A program made the translations under genes and the position numbers. The notes under the pieces are model-generated. The model worked only from the letters and a program-made list of their open reading frames with translations, did no database searches and was not told the DNA's origin. DNA of 64,000 bases from Erythrocercus mccallii (Eukaryota > Chordata > Aves > Passeriformes > Dicruridae), in NCBI GenBank assembly GCA_013397435.1, contig VZRG01001040.1, positions 149,214-213,213 of the forward strand, given 5' to 3'. Within the stretch, counting starts at the first letter, position 1; every line of letters begins with the position of its first letter. Shown in pieces: positions 1-13,704 of the stretch.

Positions 1-3000
1 GCATGTTTACGTGTTTTGAATTTGCTGCTATGAATATCAGCTGTTAAAATTAAGGAGAATTCTGTTACTTGCATCTCACCAAGTAGATTAAATGCTCTTT
101 TGATAAATCTTAGTAAAACTCAGATCTCCTCCTGGTTTTTCATCAGGATGTGAGGCAAGTAGAACCTGCCAACAGCACCGGTGTGGACTTACTTATCCTG
201 GTGCTTGTAATCAGAGGCAATTATTTTATGCTGTCCTTTGTATACACTTCTCAAAGCTACAGGAAAAAGGCAGATGCAAGTGTGAGTGCTCAGAATTTGA
301 CCGCTCCCATATGCCAAAGCCCTCCTTATTTCAAGATTAATTGCTTATATGTCCAGCTTATAACCTTTTGTTCTGTGCTTGTTTCACCGGTACATTTTGA
401 AAATGCCTTTGTGTTCTTGTTCTCCTATTTTTCCTATGTAGAGGAATAACGCTTTGAGGTGTCTTCTCCTGTTCACTGGCACCCTTCCCAGCACGTGTCC
501 TAGTCAGAACCCATATTTCCTCTTGGCATATGACTAGAGATGTTCACCATCTTGCAGTTGAGCCTTTGTCGGTGCCTTTTGAAGGGCTGCCAGTCTCTAC
601 TGGAAACACTTTTATTGGCACATCCTAGCATTTAGCTTTTCTGCAGTTAAAACGAACATGGCTCATCATCATCCTGTGACAGGCTATGACCTTTCTCCTT
701 TTCTGTATTTCTTACTGATAGTTCCTTGCAACGGTTATGTTGCTACTTATTTAACTGTGATTCACTAGGTTTTGATCAATTCTGCCTAATTGAGGTAATG
801 GAATGTCCTTATAAAACCCTTCCTCTATATGGACGGAATTGTAGAGGCCTATCCAAAACATGCAATGTTATTTACTTATCAATGTAATTTCAGTGATGTT
901 CACTATTCAATTACTATAGGTGAATTCTGAAATTAAGGTGGCAATCCTTATTTTAACAGCAAGCTGCTGAAGCCAATAAAGTTCTGTGCACCAAAACATT
1001 AGAAATCATGCTAAAGAATTCCATTATAATTTTGCTGAATTTTAACAATGTTTAAAAAATACAAGACCACTGAGATTTGGTTAGAATCAGGTTTGGATTA
1101 ATCATCACTGAAGGGCATGAAAATGCTTAGGCAGTCAGACGTGGACAGCGTCTTGATTTGCAGCTTTCTGCCCCAGTAAGTGTTTAAGGACAGATACCAT
1201 GAACAGATTTTTTTTTTCACTGTCTTCTCATAGGTGTTGTTGCTACTGTGTATTTTGTAACCAACGTGTGCCTTTAATAAGGTTGTAAATTAAGTTCTGT
1301 GAATTATCAAAAGCTTTACTACTAATAAAAACCTCAAACTCATCTCTTAACTGATACACTTCCTTTCTCAGTGTCATAAAACAATTCAAGTGAAAAACAG
1401 TAATATCTGAGTATAACTGAGTATTTCAGGGCAATATTCAGTCTCCTTTTTTGACCTTTTCCTGTCTGTTGGAGAACATCTGCACTGTTTTCATCAAACA
1501 AGGACAGACCTTAGTCAGTGTTGTTAGTCTTATCTCACAGCAAGAGTCAATACTATAACACATGCAGGGAAGAACATCGACTGATTTCCAGCACATCATT
1601 AGCACAAAGAACTCATCAAATAACTGATACTACCAAATGCACTGCTTAAACTTCAGCATTCTGCATGAAGTCCAACAAACCAGAAAATTATAAAACTCAG
1701 TTTTATCAGGAAAAAGCTGTAACATTGTTTTGGGAGAATGAATAAAATATGTGCTCAGACAAAACAAACCAAAACAAAAATAAAGAACTTTCCAGTTTTG
1801 AGTTTTCTTAGCTTGAAATCAGTAAGTAAAGCCAAAGAAGTACTCAAACAATTGGAAGATGCACTGTGCATACACCTGTGAATATAGTAATTTTTGCAGA
1901 ACAGGACAGCTGTGACAATGCACATACATTTTAGTAATTGAAAAGTATACATATAAACTTCCGGAAAATATGAAAAGAATGTTATTACACATTTATTTCA
2001 CCACTCTACTAATTCTGCTTACATTGATTTGGTCCTTGCTTATACCAGGTTAACACATTGGTACATGCTTACTGCTGTTCTGACCTACGTTGCAGTATTG
2101 AAAGGAATGTTTTGCAAATTTCATAACATGAAAAATAAATAGTTCTGAAAATATTTCTAAGATGCTTTGAATCTCTTTTTCTTATTTATATATTCATTCC
2201 AACAATAAAAAGCATTCTGAGCATCACATGGAAATAGCTCTTCAGATGTTTGTTTTCCTCACTGACCAAAAAAAACCATTGCCCAAGATGCATGGGATTT
2301 AACTAGGAGCAGATGGAATTAGAAATATCAATTAACAAGGGACTAGTGAAGATGCTGGATGATTAAACCAAATATTTAGCTCATTCTTTGATTTTTTTGT
2401 GTGATTGGCAAAGCTCTTCCCAAAAGTCTATATTATTATCTTAAATTTGCAGATGTGGAAACAAACAGCAATACAGTACGTCAAAGGAGGTAGCCCTTTG
2501 CTGTCAGTAAGTGGTGCTGGTTTGTAGACATTTAAAATTCTGTATTTTGTTCTAAATGTGCGGCAATGGTGCAACCCTCTCTACAGGGAAAATCATCACA
2601 GAGAAGACACTTCTAGCTCTTGGCAGGTTGCTCTTGTTCTTGTAATATTTTCTGTGGCTAATAAAAAAGCTGCATGTTCACTGAAGACCTGCTTCTCAAA
2701 GGTTCTTAAGTACACATTTTAGTGGTATCAAAGATACACTTAATAAGATTTTCAGTTTCAAAGTAGGCTCTCATTTTCCAGCATTTGGACCAAGCATTCT
2801 GTGGGGCGGCAGAGCCTGCACGTGGGAAACAGAATTTGTCAGATACAGGGAGAAGAAAGATTTGGTTTTAGGGTTCAATGAACATTATATGACCTCAATA
2901 TTTTACTGTATTCTGTTAGACATATCGCAAGAAGCACTTGTAAATATCTCTGTTCTCTTCTCCACCTCTGCTAGGACTGCCAAGGTCATGCAAGTCTTAC

Positions 3001-5120
3001 CTGTTTTAATAAACAATAAAGCTCTCAATAAAGCCAGGATTCTCTTACTTTAGGTCACCATTGTCCTTGCAAGACTAGAAAAAGTGGCTAAAGAATATTC
3101 TTAAACCTTCCATTTGGCAAATGAAAAAGAGCTTAGATCAGCTCCTGCCTTAGAGGAATATAACCATATTGCCTCACATAATAATGCTTGTCATTGAATC
3201 AATACTGTTTTTCATTTTATGTTTTACTGAATTAAATAAATCCATATACAAATTCTACATAGGTGCCTGCTTAGATACTTTCAAACTGTAAAATGAAAGC
3301 CTTCAGTAGCTTGTATGACCATTTTCTGCCTTCAGAATTGTAGAAATTCTGTCCCTGCTTTTGCTTATAAAGGTTGAGAAGAGATAGGACATACAAGATT
3401 CAGCAGCAATAACTAGTGCTGTGTGGATCTGTTTCTACATTTAGACCAAGAATTTAGCCACAGTGTAAAGAATGTAATTCAGCTTCCTGCCTAGAAACAG
3501 GAAAACAAGATCTAAATATGGGTCAAGAAGCTGACATCTTCTTTGTTAGGTTTCATGTTTCTTTCTAGCTCTTCCTTATTGTGCATAATGGAGACCATTT
3601 ACCTGCCCAAAATGAAGGAAATGCTAAAATGCAAACCTCTGAAGTGCTGTTGCTGCACTCCTTGCAGCTGCTGTAGGGCTTTGTCTGACTACTCCCCCAG
3701 CTGACAAATCTGTTACTCTGCCTTCACTTGTAAACAGCTCTGACCAAAATGTAGAGATGGGCAGGAGAGTACCCCCTTTTCAAAGAAAATGTTAGTAAAA
3801 TATGGTGTACTGAGCCGAATTCTGTAACTATAGTGGGAAATCTGAGGTTGTCTTACTGAGGTGACTGGAGTTCCTGTGGTACACAGTTGTCTGGCATCCA
3901 AGTAAACATTGTGAATTAAGAATGTATAAATAAAAATGTGGGTATATTGAGGGGAAGAGAGACCTTTCTTATTATGGAACTAGCATTAGGCTCGCTTATC
4001 TCCCAGCAGACTAGAAATGTAGCTACATAAGGCTGTAAGAAATGGATATTCTCACACCATGTGGGAGTAATTTTTGTCTTTAAAAAGTATGTAAAGGAGT
4101 TTTGAGGCTTTTAAGAGAAAAGTGCTGTACTGCCCACGGACTTGTGCTCAGGAGATGTCCAGGCATAAATACATTTTTGCTCTAATAGAAGAAATGAAAG
4201 CAAGGTCTTGTTCCCTCCCATCTCTCCCAGGCAAAGTTACACCCCAGCTCTGTCCTTGCAAATCTCAGGGAGGAAAGAGATGTCACAAATTTGTCTGGTC
4301 AAATGCCAGATCCTGATTATCCTTTCCATTTGCATAAGGGACAGCACAGTTGATCTAAGCTGACTGTAAAGCACCTCTAGTAATAGTGATTTGGATAGCC
4401 TAAGGATCTTATATTTAAATAAGACTTAAGTCCACTACTAATTTTATTCCATTTGAAGGAAAGATATTTGTGCAAAATTACTCAGAATTTATCTAATTTG
4501 TCCAGCACAGCAAAATCCACATACAGGTGCATGTGAGATTTCATCATTATTCCTATGGTTCCTTCAAAGGACTGCAGAAACAATTTGAAGTTTTCTTCAC
4601 TAACCCTGCTATTCCCCTTCATATCTGTGAGGGAGAAGCAGCAGATCAGTGCTTGCCCCAAATCCACAGAGGACTACTCTGGTTCTTATTTCAGTGGTTC
4701 TCATTTCATTTCTCATATAGTCAGCTGCAGTAAAAGGCCCTTAGCAAAATTTCTGATATGCTGGTCTAATCTGGTGATCTACACAGGCATTCATTTTATT
4801 TAGATTTAGGAGGGGGCACAACAAGGAGAATTATGTGACTCCTGCCTTTGGCTGCGTGTATCAGGGTTGCTATGAGAATCAGTACACAGCAGGGAAAGAA
4901 GCCTCATTAATCACAGTGTGGACGTGGGCTTCCGCTGAAGTTTGGCTTATTCTTCCTGGGACTTATAAGTCTTTTAATAAAATAGTGAAGGAGCAATTCA
5001 TGTTATCCAGAAAAGGATTCACATGAGGAACATTGTAAAATAGATGTAACCACAAGCCACTTGACAGATGGGCTAAATTCAGGTGAAACACAACAGCCAT
5101 GTGGCAACATAGTACAACAG

Positions 5121-5150
5121 TGTAAATAAATGTAAATAAATGTAAATAAA
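5121..5150. repeat. Tandem repeat, 3 x 10 bp (TGTAAATAAA)
   Basis: Three perfect consecutive copies of TGTAAATAAA, followed by AATAAAG. Each unit contains a forkhead-like core (TGTAAATA), but there is no other evidence of regulation and simple-repeat origin is the default explanation. Confidence 0.9.
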
Positions 5151-8100
5151 AATAAAGCAAACTGTCACACTCTTCAATAAATATTTAATATAGACCAAAT
5201 AGTCCTGGCTTTCTCAAGAGGTTTCTTAGCCTCTCCCTGTCTCAAATTATTGTGCTGTTTTACAGTGAACTGTAACTGTCTTTCAGAGAGAAATAAAGGG
5301 ATTTTCTTTGATAGACAGAGAGAACCAAAGACTTTAAAGTCAGTAGAAATTTGACTTCAGGAGCAGACTTAGTGGTTTTCAGTCCACTCTTTGAAAAATG
5401 CTTTGTAAAATAAACACAATCATTACATTACTTACATAAGTCTTAAACGAAATTACTGAAATTTCAATGTTACAGTCTCTCCTCCTGCAAGTTGTCTGAC
5501 TGAACAAATCAAAGGCTTGGTGTTGGGATATGGGTACTTTATTTTACCTAACACTGTAAAAGTCTTTTTTATTAATTTTGTATAATTGAGACCAAACCTG
5601 TAGTATCTATGTCTGAAAAATATGAAAACCATCTAATAGTACACTTAAAAAGTGTTTATAATATATTCTCTAGAAATCCAAACTCACTATGCTCACTTTT
5701 TCTGAATACTGCTCAAGCATGCAGATGGCAAGAATTATTTACTGACAATAAAAATTATAAATATGGTGAAGGGATTATTTTTGTGTCTGCTCAGTTCATC
5801 CTCCAAACAAACCATCTGAACCACTAGTCTTTGTCTAAGACTTTCTGACACATACTGTTGTTTGACAGGGTGTGTTGTTACAGTATCAGCTGACATGAAA
5901 AAAGAGGAAAAATAATAAAATCAGCGTTACTTGAGAGGATCGGTCCTGGCCTGCTGTTGGAGTCAGGCAAAAAAATGACTTGATTGCAGGTTCTGTTTAT
6001 TGCTGCAGTATCCATGTCTAATATAATAGTTACATTTTACCATGGAAACAGACTCATCTTTTTATTTCCAATCATAATCGGTATAGTACCGTTTGGTTGG
6101 CTGTTCTGTAAAGCCTTTCTAATTGTTATTTTTGGATTGTAATTGCACATGGTCTTGGAAGTTAAACTTTCACAGAGCTGGGAAAGGATTGGCAGTTAAA
6201 ATAAAAGAAAATGTAAAGAAATAGTTGGCCAAAATAGGGACTTTGCAGTTAAGTGAGAAACAGAACATAATTTTACTGAATGGCTTAATTTTAACCACAT
6301 TTACTAAAAGGACAAAAGAATAGCATTTCTGTGACTCTGGAATAGTAAAGTTTTGTAGATGAGAAATACCAAACATATTTCTGCAATGAATGCTGCAGAA
6401 ATTAATGAGTGGCATTGCAGTGATGAATGCATTACCATTTTTTCCAGTCATTTGATTATGATTATTTTGAGAGATGTGTATAAAATCTCATGTCTGAGAA
6501 TACTATTCCACATTTATAAAACCAGTACTGCGAACCATTTTCATTCAGAGGCATGGAAGTTAGGTTTTCAACATAAATTAGTAGACTGTCATTGAGGGTA
6601 GCAAATATACACCTATTTGCTTATGGCAGAAAGGCTAGGTGTGTGCTTGTGATGTCAGCACATGACACAATAAAAAAATTGTAAGAAATGTATTCTAAGC
6701 TAGCTATACCTCTGTGACTGGCCCTACACCCCTAGGTGTATGAAAAGAAGACAAAGGCTGAGGACTTTAACACATCATTGAGTTAAAATATCTAGGATGC
6801 AAAATGGCAGCCTCTGAAGAATAGTAACTAAAAAAAACCCTTTTAATTCAGTTTTTTTTTGAACTTGCCTGTTATGATAAGCACAGAAATTTATCTTTAA
6901 GCAGATTCTGAATGAAAGTGTGAAGAATAAAAAGGAAACAAATACTTGTGGAGAACATCCAGAAAAGAATGTGGAGCAGTAGTGGAGTGGAGTAGTAAGT
7001 GGAGCAGAGATAGCCATGGGAGTAGTGTGTCTGATGCATGTTGCAGCAGATGAAATCGTGCAAACAAGTAAAAATATAAATAGTCTAAAGGAAGCAATGT
7101 ATTTTATCCTTTATCTTAATGATAAAAAAATCATTTTAATAGAGAAGGCATTTTCAAATATTTATATTCTGATATAACATGGTAAGAATGGAAGAAGTTT
7201 CTGGGATTTATATTCTTTTCTAACAAGCTGAAACAATTCTGAGTTGTGTTTTCAACACAAAGCTAAAGAACAACACAAGAAGAATTGTCTAATAGAGAAT
7301 GATTTCTTCAACCTTATTTTTATCACTAAGGAGACTTCATGCTGAGCATTTAAATTGGAGACAGATCAAAATGCAGATGCTTTATTTGGTTACCTTAATA
7401 GCTTAATAGGCTTTATGGATTATTAGTCTCACAAGCCTTTTTGAGCTTATAAAATCCTAATGTATTTGCTATTAGAAATTATGAGCTTAGTCCCAAAAAC
7501 TCTTACTTGTATGAGCCCCTTGGTGAGTTGCCTGATCTTTAAGGGTCTGCAAAATGGCCATTCTGTGCTTACAAAAATATTGCAGAAGACAGGAAGTGCA
7601 AGAAATTCCCAAGGGGAGCCTATGAAATTATCTTACTTCACTCTGTCTTGCATTCATGCTAACCAAAGAACAAATGGATTTGTGTGGTAGATATTAATAA
7701 AAAACTGTATTTATTTAAAAACTGTGGGTTTCAGTGACACTGATAAGGAGTAGGAGTCATCACCTAGACTAGGAATATCAGGCTTCAAAGTCTGTTCAAC
7801 TGCATTTAAATTCTGAAATCCAGCTCTTCACATCCAGACACCAAGCTACTCTACAATAGGTCTCCCCTAGTTTGCCATGGTTTACCCAGGGATAAAGTTA
7901 CAATGTAGTTATCCCCTAAACTGCTGGGTGACCTTCTATTTGTGTATTCTAGCCTTGCTTTTTTGTTTTGCTTTATGATGTTGATTTTTTTAAACTAGAC
8001 CAAGTCTCCTTGGCCCTGAAGTTGATACTAAGTCCCTCTATGTTGTTGTCCTTGGTTCAAAATTGATGCTCATGAGAGTTTTGCCATATGACTACACTTC

Positions 8101-10040
8101 TGTCTGGAGCTACTCCAGCAATAGCCTTAAAACATCTTGGACTGGAGTTACTTGCAAAGGTGTAATGAAGAGTTAGTTATGAAAACTATTTATGAAACGA
8201 AGATTTTTCAGTGTTCAGGGCTCTCTAGTTGACAGGCTGCTTTTTTTGTTTAACTATGACAACTGTTTGTTCCTTGGGTAGCCTTATTTTTCCATATATT
8301 TCTTTCATTCAGTGGTGTAGTTCAGGAAAGAGAGAATGACCAACCATAGCTGCAGGATGTTCTGGCTCAGGTAGCATAAATATGTACATTTTAAGGTGAA
8401 CCAACAGGAGTCATAATTGCATCTCTCCATGACACTTACTCAAAATAAATTCAGCGGACAAATTCACTGCCAGCGGAGTAGTTCTGTCAATCTCTTGTGA
8501 AGAACTGAGATCTGCACTGCATGGCATTTTCCACCCAGGTATTTAAAGTTCTATCACATATTTCTGACCACAGCAAAGGTCATATGTAACTTTTAGTCCT
8601 AAAATCAGTGACAGACCTTGCAGAAAATCTGGCAGTTATACAGAAGAATGCAAGACAAGACAGTGAATATTAGTGCTATAAAACTTAAAAATGAAAAAGT
8701 AAGAAAGAAGTAAGATTGATTCAGAAAGTGTTGAGGAAAAAGAATAACACAATTAATTGGTCCTTCTTCTGAGACTATCAGACTGAAGACCAAAACAGAA
8801 CCAGACTAAGAATTCTGAATCAAGCCTTTTCTGCAGGAGATTCTGAAACCTTTTTCATTAAGTATGCAGAATAGGATTATTTCTGTTTAAGACCATAAAA
8901 CTGTAATGCTTTTTTAAAAACTTTAAAAAGAGATTGGAAAAGTTAATGTTTTTGTTAATTTATGAGAGTGAGTGACATACTACTGAAAGCTGAAGTTTTT
9001 CTTAGAAGAACCTAAGAAACTTAGAAAAAGCAGCTGTGGAGAAGCCTATGCCTTTACCCATAATCTTTTAAGGAACCATTGGTCTTGGTGCAGTCATTGC
9101 TGAAAAGTTTTGCTGATACCTTGGGGGAGATAAATACAAAAATATGGGATATAATATATAAGAAGTTTTGCTTCTCAGGTATACGAAACTAGCTCTTGCA
9201 TATTGCCACACCACCATGTTCAGTCCTTTAATGCAGAAATGAAGCTCGCTTGCTTTAACTTGTTTAATCCTAATAAGCGGTTTATGCCCATCTACGTTTA
9301 CAAGGTTATCCTCACAAGGATAAAGCAGCAAAAATAGCATTTTATAAATGAAACTGAGATTCGCCTTCATAGTTTCTGAAATCAGAATAATTTGTAGGTA
9401 TTAGACACTAAGCATGACTGAGTAATTGATAAATAAGGCAAATTCAGAGGAAAAATTACTTAGAAGATGAAATACTTTTTTTTCACTGTGGGCCTGATTT
9501 TCTGAGTCTGAGAAAGATTTTGGCTTGCTATTAGTGGCTGACTTCTTTACTAAGGGAAGGTTTCTCAGGAGAACTTTTCTCAAAACAATCTTGGTAGATA
9601 ACTGTTCTTTCTCAAAACAATTTTGTACGGCTGTGTGTTTGTATTTCTCTAGTTTCACCAATGGGACCAATGACCAAATGTCATTCTTAGTCACCAGTCA
9701 TGTGAAGTCCGTATTGGAACACCTTAAAAAAAGTAGTAAGAATTCAACAATAAAGCCTTCTTTATGCTATTTGCCTTCTGAAATATCTTTAGCTACAAGA
9801 TATGCAGTGTCTTCCTTATTAGGTTTTCACAGTACCTTCATCGGTGACATATGAAGGCCCCTTTGTTGGATATTCTTTCATAGTCCAGGAAGGCATAATT
9901 ATAATTCACTTGTGCCATAAATGTTTCATGATCACTATGGTTTTTGTAGAAAAAGATGCAATCATAGACCTCAGGATTAGTCTTCCTTGGGAAATCATGG
10001 TTGGAAAGATTTAGCCAACAAGTCTACATTTCTCTGAAGA

Positions 10041-10070
10041 TTTCTGTCCTGTGTTTCTGTCCTGTGTTTC
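10041..10070. repeat. Short tandem duplication, 13-bp unit
   Basis: The unit TTTCTGTCCTGTG occurs twice in a row without mismatch, followed by a partial third copy (TTTC). It looks like a recent replication-slippage duplication within the intron. Confidence 0.9.
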
Positions 10071-13000
10071 ACATAAATCAGTGCCTTTCTCCCAAAAATC
10101 AGTGGTTAGAATTCAGCCTGCCCCTGGGTCTATGATTGTTTCTCAGGCAGAAAAAGAAACACTTTATAGACAGAAAATATATGCAGTCATTTGATCTTTT
10201 ATTTAATAAGATAAGTAATATAAAATGAACCACTCATTCTGTGGGTAGCACATTTTCTTCAAGCCCACAAAAACTTTCTTTCTTTGCAGCACTTCTATCT
10301 GTTTTAGTTTTCCATCTCTTGCCTTGTTTTCATCCAAGATACCATGTCATTTTATGTGGCCTAAACCAAAGAATGAGTTCCTCTGTATTATATACAGATG
10401 TAAATTAAGCTGCTATAGTTATGTTAGCCAATGTATTTCCATCAGTGAAATTAATATATGTAGCTTCTCTACAGAATTAATAAGAATCTAGAGAGCAGTT
10501 TTTCGAAAGGGTGTACCCAAATGTCAGTTCTGTGTTGGCTTGTAGGTCCAAAGTTCTTGGTGAAAAGACTGGTTCATCCCCATGCAAATCTGTATTCTGC
10601 TATTCTTTAGCTGTGCCCAAAAGATTGCTAGGGATTGGAAAGGCTGTGATAGATTCTGCTAGCACAACAAAATCTGCAATCACCTGGGTCGGTTTTCCAA
10701 TCTTTTTTTCACAGATGGCATTACTAATCCAGTAGACAGGAGAAACTCTTGTTTATACCCAACATGAACAAGCCTTCAGCTAGAAATGAGACACAAAATT
10801 GTTGGAATCCTGTTATAGTTCCTGATTTGCCATCCTTTAATGAGCTCAGAGAGTAGTTTATAATGTTATCCTTACTTGCCTGTGACTCTGACTGTGATGG
10901 AGGCCAGGAGTGAAAGCAGTGAGTGTTGTGGCACATGGCTTAGCCATGGTGTGACTGCTTGGTGGTGTGTGAAGCTGCTCTGGATGCTGCGGTTGGGAGT
11001 GGCTAGGCATTCCTTTATCTGGGAGAAACTTTAGCAAAACTCACCATAATTTGTTATAGCCATAGGAAAGCAATTTTAATCATTCTTTTTTTTTTTAACA
11101 GCCATTGCTGTGAGAGCTGATTAGCGTAGGTAGGCTATGAAATTACTTAAATGCTTTTTGCAGAAATATTCAGGCAATTGGTCTCGTTGAAGCAGTTGAT
11201 GCAGTTTGATCTGGCTTGTCAGGGCAGGTAACTCGATCTTGAGCCCTCAGTTTTCCCAGCACTCAGTGTTGAGTGTCAGACACTTGTGACTTTAAGCTAC
11301 ACCAAAGGCTCCAAATTTTTGCATCTGGCTGTTTGCTGAGAGAGGCTCCAGGCTGAGCTTACAAAATCCTGACAATTGCAGGGTGAAAGTAGAGCCTGAC
11401 TGTATGACTTCAAAAGCCTTTGTCAGGAAAGGTCTGGGAAAAGGTGTGAAATAGGAGCACATCTTACAGATAAACTTTATTATAACCATAATAAAACCAT
11501 AGTTTGCATTGCAAAGTGTGTCTTTTTCACTGTATTTTTGCTTTATATCTAACAAACTATGAGATGGATACCTTCTTTCAGCATACTGTGGAATAAATAT
11601 CACCTCTCTTCCTGCATGCACAATCAGATCCTGCTCTCAATTAATTTAGTTTTATGGTAATGCAATGAAGTTAATTCCAAATGGTGTGAAATCAGACTTT
11701 GAGCCAGTATTATTTGTTGGTTTCATCTGTTGGGCATATGGCACTGTCCCTTGTAGTTGTTATTTTTTTATTAAGATTATGATTTTACCTGATCTTCTTA
11801 ATTTTTGTCATGTAATTGCTAAATCTCTGTGAACCAGAATGCAGAGGTTTTGATAATTCAGATTTAACTAGAATATTGAAAAACATGATTCGTTTGAGAG
11901 TTTTCTGTTATAGTAAATAGGAAAGTTCAGTTTGCAAACAAAACACTGTTAGCAGGAATTGAATGGTGATAGATCTGATGATTCTTTCCCTTTCAATGAG
12001 CATGGTTTTGAACCAAATGAAAATAAAAATTTTAATAGAACAAGGACACTTCAGGTATTGCCATTGACATCCACAGCACAACTGCAGGAATACTATTTAT
12101 GAAGCACATTAAAGATGTATATACACAGAGATGTCTACTGTAAAACTGCCAGTAAAGCAAACAGGAGGCAGGCAGATTTCAGGAGTTCAAATTGTGTTTC
12201 TCCTCATTCTGTCCACACACTGTAGATAACTCTACAGGATAAAAATACATTTATTCCTTTGACTTTCTTGGTCAGCATTACAAGCACAAAAGGTTAATGT
12301 AAAAGACCATGTGTGGAACCCCATATAATAAAAAAGCAACTTAAATTCATAAGATCCTGATTGGATACTCACAAACTCCCATATAAAAGAACTATGTTTA
12401 CTGACAATTTAGCTTGAAACAGACTGCAATTATCCAAATCTCAGGTGAATATTGTGAAAAGAATCATGTGTGCATTGTTCACTGAAGTTTTTACATGCTT
12501 GCAGAGTGATTGCAAAATCATGTTGAACTAGAAACATGTAGATTCATAGCAGTGGGACTTTTCCAGTTTATGGATTACTTCCAGATAGATTAACACTACA
12601 AAACATACAGTGATTTCTGTTTTACCTTAACTGAAAGTTTTCTTTTTATGACTAATTTAATTGTATTAAAACTGTATCCTAGGAGCTAGGTTATTTCCTC
12701 TGGAGCAACCAGATTTTGGTAGATCCAGCAGTATGTGCATTACCTGGAAACAGATTCATATTGGGATGTTAAAGCCAAAAACATGCTAACTTAGAATGTA
12801 GCCACAGAAGCTGGAGTTTGGCTATTAAATAATAAGTAAATGCATATGCTAAGGCTCAGAAAATATTTTTATTTATCTTAATAGAATTCATACCCAGTGT
12901 ATTTAATTATGAGGGCTCAGCTTCACTGTGCAAGTTCAGCTCTTAGTTTCAAATCCCCTCTGTCTTGGGTGACTTCACTTAATGCAAGAGTGTAGTTTTT

Positions 13001-13404
13001 GTTAAAAACCCTCCCTGATCCTTCCATTTGGATACCTTCCATACCTTTTACAGTGAAGAAGGACTGTTTGGGCTGGGCAGTATTGAAAGCAGTGGGATGT
13101 TATAGCCCTCTTGTTGCTAAGTGCAGGTAGTTATGACCACACTTCTTACTGAAAGCAGATAGCTGAAACAGTGGGAAAATCCCTCTCAGATAGAGAGGTG
13201 TGTTAGCTCCTAAAACAGAAGTGTTCCTGATGGAGCGGGTTTCCATGGGCATTGTGTGATGCGCCTGCCAATGAGATAGGAGAAAAATAAAAGACAGCAG
13301 GAAAGTCTAAGAGACAATGAAAGAAGCACAGGTTCTGGCGGAAAAATCGTGAGAGGAAAAGACCTCAGCACTCACTATCTTCAACTTCTCTTAAGAGGAA
13401 GCAG

Positions 13405-13704
13405 ACAGGCACTGATCTCATGTCTCTGGTGACCAGTGACAGGACCTGAGGGAATGGCCTGAAGCTGTGTGATGGGAGGTTTAGGTTGGATATTAGGAAA
13501 AATTCTTCACTCCTAGGGTGGCTGGGCACTGGAACAGCTCCCTGGGGAAGTGGTTACAGCACCAACCTGACAGAGCTCAAGAAGCCTTTGGACAGTGCTC
13601 TCAGGCAGGTGTGACACTTGGGGTGGTCCTGTGCAGGGCCATGAGTTGATGATCCTTGTGGGTGCCTTCCAGCTCAGCATATTGTGTGATTCTGTGATTT
13701 TATG
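13405..13704 (+). mobile_element. CR1 LINE 3' end, sense, 5'-truncated (about 300 bp)
   Basis: The sequence matches the terminal part of avian CR1: the end of ORF2 (phrases such as GGCCTGAAGCTGTGTG and TTAGGTTGGATATTAGGAAA), then the 3' UTR and a tail of three 8-bp units ATTGTGTG ATTCTGTG ATTTTATG at 13681-13704. CR1 ends in such short repeats rather than poly(A). The element is truncated 5' and non-coding. The left edge is approximate. Confidence 0.88.

Larger units (their letters stand above)
1..13404. other. SLC24A2 upstream intron, first part; nothing recognised
   Basis: An AT-rich stretch with frequent stops in all frames. The open frames here (for example 9525-9854 and 11292-11621, about 109 codons) lack recognisable domains, splice context or similarity. 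The only structured items are two small tandem repeats, listed separately at 5121-5150 and 10041-10070. The stretch is inferred to be intron because the first recognised exon at 22433 continues an open loop-coding frame from an unseen upstream exon. Confidence 0.6.

Noticed and set aside
9525..9854. 109-codon open frame
   Set aside because: The antisense strand is also open and no domain is visible; treated as chance.
11292..11621. 109-codon minus-strand open frame
   Set aside because: No domain, no neighbouring gene context, no splice support.
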